A stretch of DNA of 64,000 bases from Rhodanobacter panaciterrae (GTDB lineage: Bacteria > Pseudomonadota > Gammaproteobacteria > Xanthomonadales > Rhodanobacteraceae), in the NCBI RefSeq assembly GCF_014651895.1, contig NZ_BMXT01000002.1:558001-622000 (forward strand). The letters run 5' to 3'. Positions 59,600-64,000 of the stretch are shown here, piece by piece. The position numbers were made by a program, and so were the translations under genes. The notes under the pieces are model-generated. The model saw only the letters and a program-made list of their open reading frames with translations. It had not been told where the DNA came from and ran no database searches. The first letter of the stretch is position 1. The number at the start of each line of letters is the position of its first letter.

Positions 59600-59698
59600 C
59601 CCTCCCCTGCTTGCAGGGGAGGGTTGGGGTGGGGTGCTCTTCGCCTCGGACTCCAGAGCTTTACCCCCTCCCAACCTCCCCCTGCAAGCAGGGGGAGG
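59600..59698. repeat. Inverted pair of GC-rich hairpins between leuC and leuD
   Basis: Left hairpin CCCTCCCCTGC-TT-GCAGGGGAGGG (59600-59623) and right hairpin CCTCCCCCTGC-AA-GCAGGGGGAGG (59675-59698), in opposite orientation and joined by GTTGGGGTGGGG...CCCCCTCCCAAC arms. Two REP units in inverted order are typical of a BIME-like element. It is transcribed in the operon. Confidence 0.75.
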
Positions 59699-59728
59699 AG
59701 CCAAGGCTGCCAGTTCGAGGAGACCCGC

Positions 59729-60310
59729 ATGAAGCCGATCACCCGCATCCACTCGCGCACCGCCGTGCTGTCCGACGAGAACATCGACACCGACCGCATC
59801 ATCCCCGCGCGCTTCCTCACCACCACCACCCGCGAAGGGCTGGGGAAGCTGTGCTTCCACGACTGGCGCTATCAGACCGATGGCAGCGACAACCCGGCCT
59901 TTCCGTTGAACCAGCCGCAGGCGCAGGGCTGTTCGATTGTCATCGCCGGACGCAACTTCGGCTGCGGCTCCTCACGTGAGCACGCGCCGTGGGCACTCCT
60001 CGACTACGGCGTGCAGGCGGTGCTGTGCAGCGAGATCGCAGACATCTTCCGCGGCAACGCGTTGAAGAACGGCCTGCTGGCAATCGTCATCGACGAACTG
60101 GAACACCGCTGGCTGCTCAAGCACCCCGGCATCGAGCTGGTGATCGACGTGCGCGAGCAGTTCATCGCGCTGCCCGACGGCGGCCGTATTCCGTTCCGGC
60201 TGGAACCGTTCGCGCGGCATTGCCTGCTCAACGGCGTCGACCAGCTCGGCTACCTGCTGCAGCACAGCGATGCGATCACCCATTACGAACAACAGGAGAA
60301 AGCGGCATGA
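59729..60310 (+). CDS. leuD: 3-isopropylmalate dehydratase small subunit
   Basis: A 193-residue swivelling-domain partner of Leu[14 protein letters not shown] opens it, and [17 protein letters not shown] is the signature. Start 59729 follows GAGGAGA by six bases; the open frame continues upstream into the repeat but is not coding. ATGA overlap with leuB. Confidence 0.96.
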   Translation: MKPITRIHSRTAVLSDENIDTDRIIPARFLTTTTREGLGKLCFHDWRYQTDGSDNPAFPLNQPQAQGCSIVIAGRNFGCGSSREHAPWALLDYGVQAVLCSEIADIFRGNALKNGLLAIVIDELEHRWLLKHPGIELVIDVREQFIALPDGGRIPFRLEPFARHCLLNGVDQLGYLLQHSDAITHYEQQEKAA

Positions 60311-61404
60311 AGGCGCACATCGTCACCCTGCCCGGCGACGGCGTCGGCCCCGAAGTCACCGCCGCCGCGGTCGCCGTTTTGAAAACTGTGGCCGCCCGTT
60401 ATGAGCACGAGTTCACCTTCGACGAGCAGCTGATCGGCGGCGCCGCGATCGACGCCACCGGCGCGCCGCTGCCGGCCGAGTCGCTGGCGGCATGCCAATC
60501 CGCCGATGCCGTGCTGCTCGGCGCCGTCGGCGGACCGAAGTGGTCCGATCCGAACTCGCCGGTGCGTCCCGAGCAGGGCCTGTTGGCATTGCGCGCTGCT
60601 TTGGGTGTGTACGCCAACCTGCGTCCGCTGCAGGTGCATCCGGCGCTGGCCGACCTGTCGCCGCTGAAGAACGAGAAACTGGAGAACGTCGACGTGCTGT
60701 TCGTGCGCGAACTCACCGGCGGTGCGTACTTCGGTGCAAAAACCCGCACGGCCGATACCGCGACCGACGAGTGCAAGTACACCGTGGCCGAAGTCGAGCG
60801 CGTGGTGCGCCGCGCGTTCGAGCTGGCGCGCGGCCGCCGTCATCACGTGACTTCGGTGGACAAGGCCAACGTGCTGGAAACCTCGCGCCTGTGGCGCAGT
60901 ACCGTGCAGCGCGTCGCCACCGACTATCCCGACGTGAAGGTCGAGCACCAGCTGGTCGACTCGATGGCAATGCTGCTGCTGACCCAGCCGAACCGCTACG
61001 ACGTGGTGGTCACCGAGAACCTGTTCGGTGACATCCTCACCGACGAGGCCGCCGCGCTGGCCGGTTCGCTCGGCTTGCTGCCGTCGGCGTCGCTGGGCGA
61101 GGGCAAAGCCGGCCTGTACGAACCGATCCACGGCTCGGCACCGGATATCGCCGGCCACGGCGTGGCCAATCCAGTCGGCGCGATCCTTTCTGCCGCCATG
61201 CTGCTGCGTCATTCGCTGGGACTGGAAGCCGAAGCAGTGGCCGTCGAGACGGCGGTCGATCAAGTGCTGCGCCATGGCCCGCATACCCGCGACATCGGCG
61301 GCAGCGCCGGCACCGCTGCGGTGTGCGACGCCGTGCTGGCTGCGATCGATGAGCATGCCGACAGCGCCGCCGTGTTTTTGTGCGGAGCACGCGCATGCGG
61401 CTGA
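60307..61404 (+). CDS. leuB: 3-isopropylmalate dehydrogenase
   Basis: A 365-residue NAD-dependent decarboxylating dehydrogenase. [10 protein letters not shown] at the start, [11 protein letters not shown] (substrate Arg region), [28 protein letters not shown] (metal Asp) and [14 protein letters not shown] (NAD loop). The upstream open frame overlaps leuD and was not used. Confidence 0.97.
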   Translation: MKAHIVTLPGDGVGPEVTAAAVAVLKTVAARYEHEFTFDEQLIGGAAIDATGAPLPAESLAACQSADAVLLGAVGGPKWSDPNSPVRPEQGLLALRAALGVYANLRPLQVHPALADLSPLKNEKLENVDVLFVRELTGGAYFGAKTRTADTATDECKYTVAEVERVVRRAFELARGRRHHVTSVDKANVLETSRLWRSTVQRVATDYPDVKVEHQLVDSMAMLLLTQPNRYDVVVTENLFGDILTDEAAALAGSLGLLPSASLGEGKAGLYEPIHGSAPDIAGHGVANPVGAILSAAMLLRHSLGLEAEAVAVETAVDQVLRHGPHTRDIGGSAGTAAVCDAVLAAIDEHADSAAVFLCGARACG

Positions 61405-61427
61405 CCCCACATCGCCACGACTTGCTT

Positions 61428-61576
61428 CTCCCCTTGCATGCAGGGGGAGGTTGGGTGGGGGTTGCCCGAGCTGGCGAAAGATCAAAAGCACCCCTCCCTC
61501 CCAAGAGGGATTCCCTTCGGTCACAACCCTCCCCTGCGACCGAAGGAAGTCCCTTTTCGGGACAAGCAGGGGAGGG
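61428..61576. repeat. Second palindromic repeat cluster between leuB and ilvD
   Basis: CTCCCCTTGCATGCAGGGGGAG (61428-61449), then GGTTGGGTGGGGG, an inverted CACCCCTCCCTCCC stretch, and CCCTCCCCTGC...GCAGGGGAGGG (61527-61576) with a 28-base loop that holds its own GTCCC-TTTTC-GGGAC hairpin. A 9-bp pair CCTTCGGTC/GACCGAAGG (61514-61546) competes with it. Same family as 59600-59698. Confidence 0.7.
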
Positions 61577-61614
61577 AGTCGAAACATTCAGCCATCCAAA
61601 TCAACGGAACACCC

Positions 61615-63314
<1,700 letters not shown>

Positions 63315-63318
<4 letters not shown>

Positions 63319-64000
63319 GTACCGCCCCCACCAACCCACTCGCCAAATCCCGCATTGCCGTACTCGGCTACGGCAGCCAGGGCCGCGCGCACGCGCTCAA
63401 CCTGCGCGACTCCGGCCTCGACGTCGTCGTCGGCCTGCGCCCCGGTGGCCCGACCTGGCAGCGCGCCGAGGCCGATGGCTTCGCCGTGGTCGAACCGGCC
63501 AACGCCGTGCGTGGCGCCGACCTGGTCGCCGTGTTGACCCCGGACATGGTGCAGCCGACGCTGTACAGGGAAGTGATCGAGCCGAACATCAAGCCGGGCG
63601 CCGCGCTGTTGTTCGCGCACGGCTTCAACGTGCACTTCAAGCAGATCACCCCGCGCACCGACATCGACGTGATCCTGGTCGCCCCGAAGGGTCCCGGCGC
63701 GCTGGTGCGCAGCGAGTACGAGCGTGGCCGTGGTGTGCCGTGCATCTGGGCAGTGCACCAGGACGTCAGCGGCCACGCCGAGGCAAAGACCAAGGGCTAC
63801 GCCGACGGCATCGGTGGCGGCCGCGCGATGATCATCAAGACCGACTTCAAGGAAGAGACCGAGACCGACCTGTTCGGCGAGCAGGCCGTGTTGTGCGGCG
63901 GCGCCAGCGAGCTGGTGATCAAGGGTTTCGAGACCCTGGTCGAAGCCGGCTATCAACCAGAGATTGCCTATTACGAAGTGATGCACGAGCTGAAGCTGAT
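63315..64000 (+). CDS. ilvC: Ketol-acid reductoisomerase (3'-truncated by window)
   Basis: NADPH-dependent enzyme that makes the dihydroxy acids of valine and isoleucine. Only the first 228 codons are inside. The NADPH motif is [18 protein letters not shown], followed by [15 protein letters not shown] and [19 protein letters not shown]. Catalytic acidic residues in the [12 protein letters not shown] segment are visible. AAGGAG eight bases upstream. Confidence 0.95.

Overview
The window is high-GC bacterial chromosome. It most resembles a gammaproteobacterium of the Xanthomonadales/Lysobacterales, perhaps the Rhodanobacteraceae. This is inferred from gene content (BlaI-M56 pair, secreted DPP IV and M61 peptidases, TonB receptor, REP-like GTGGGAG elements, threonine and leucine attenuators). 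No rRNA or other phylogenetic marker is present, so the genus is open. There is no sign of prophage, transposase, integrase or CRISPR.

Region 1 (1-17 kb) is mostly housekeeping: the 3' end of a class I ribonucleotide reductase beta gene, a BlaI-type repressor with an M56 membrane peptidase, secreted DPP IV, a GST, queF, a lipoprotein, a GDPD, tRNA-Arg(CCG), an M61 peptidase, a membrane diguanylate cyclase, an APC permease, a sterol-desaturase-like hydroxylase and a YhhN protein. Region 2 (17-28.6 kb) looks like a phosphoester/nucleotide scavenging locus: a TonB receptor, two secreted nucleotide pyrophosphatase/phosphodiesterases, an LtaS/OpgB-like membrane enzyme and a CpdB lipoprotein.

Region 3 (28.9-50.6 kb) is an accessory redox/detoxification block. 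Two paralogous modules lie in opposite orientation. Each has a LysR regulator divergent from genes that include one member of each of two aldo/keto reductase subtypes. The genes around them encode SDRs, a YahK-type alcohol dehydrogenase, cupins, an exported flavodoxin, exported alpha/beta hydrolases and an exported CMD-cupin fusion. A third LysR, a GMC oxidoreductase, two pirins, an isochorismatase-family hydrolase, an NTF2-like protein, a creatininase-like protein and a YVTN propeller follow. A relic of a cpdB 3' end and an attC-like sequence lie in its intergenic gaps.

Region 4 (50.6-64 kb) is amino-acid biosynthesis: a methyltransferase, then a threonine operon (thrL leader, homoserine dehydrogenase without an aspartokinase domain, thrB, thrC) and a branched-chain operon (leuL leader, leuA-ilvE-leuC-leuD-leuB-ilvD-ilvC, the last cut by the window end). 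Both operons start with small unflagged leader peptides whose predicted promoters share the same geometry (TTGAC[A/C]-N18-TA-type -10-N7-ATG). This suggests both leaders are translated from leaderless transcripts. Palindromic repeat elements sit between leuC/leuD and between leuB/ilvD.

The strongest candidates for something undescribed are the paired leaderless attenuators, the duplicated LysR-AKR modules with exported partners, and the M56 protein whose sensor domain is replaced by a polyproline stalk and a glutamine/leucine heptad array.
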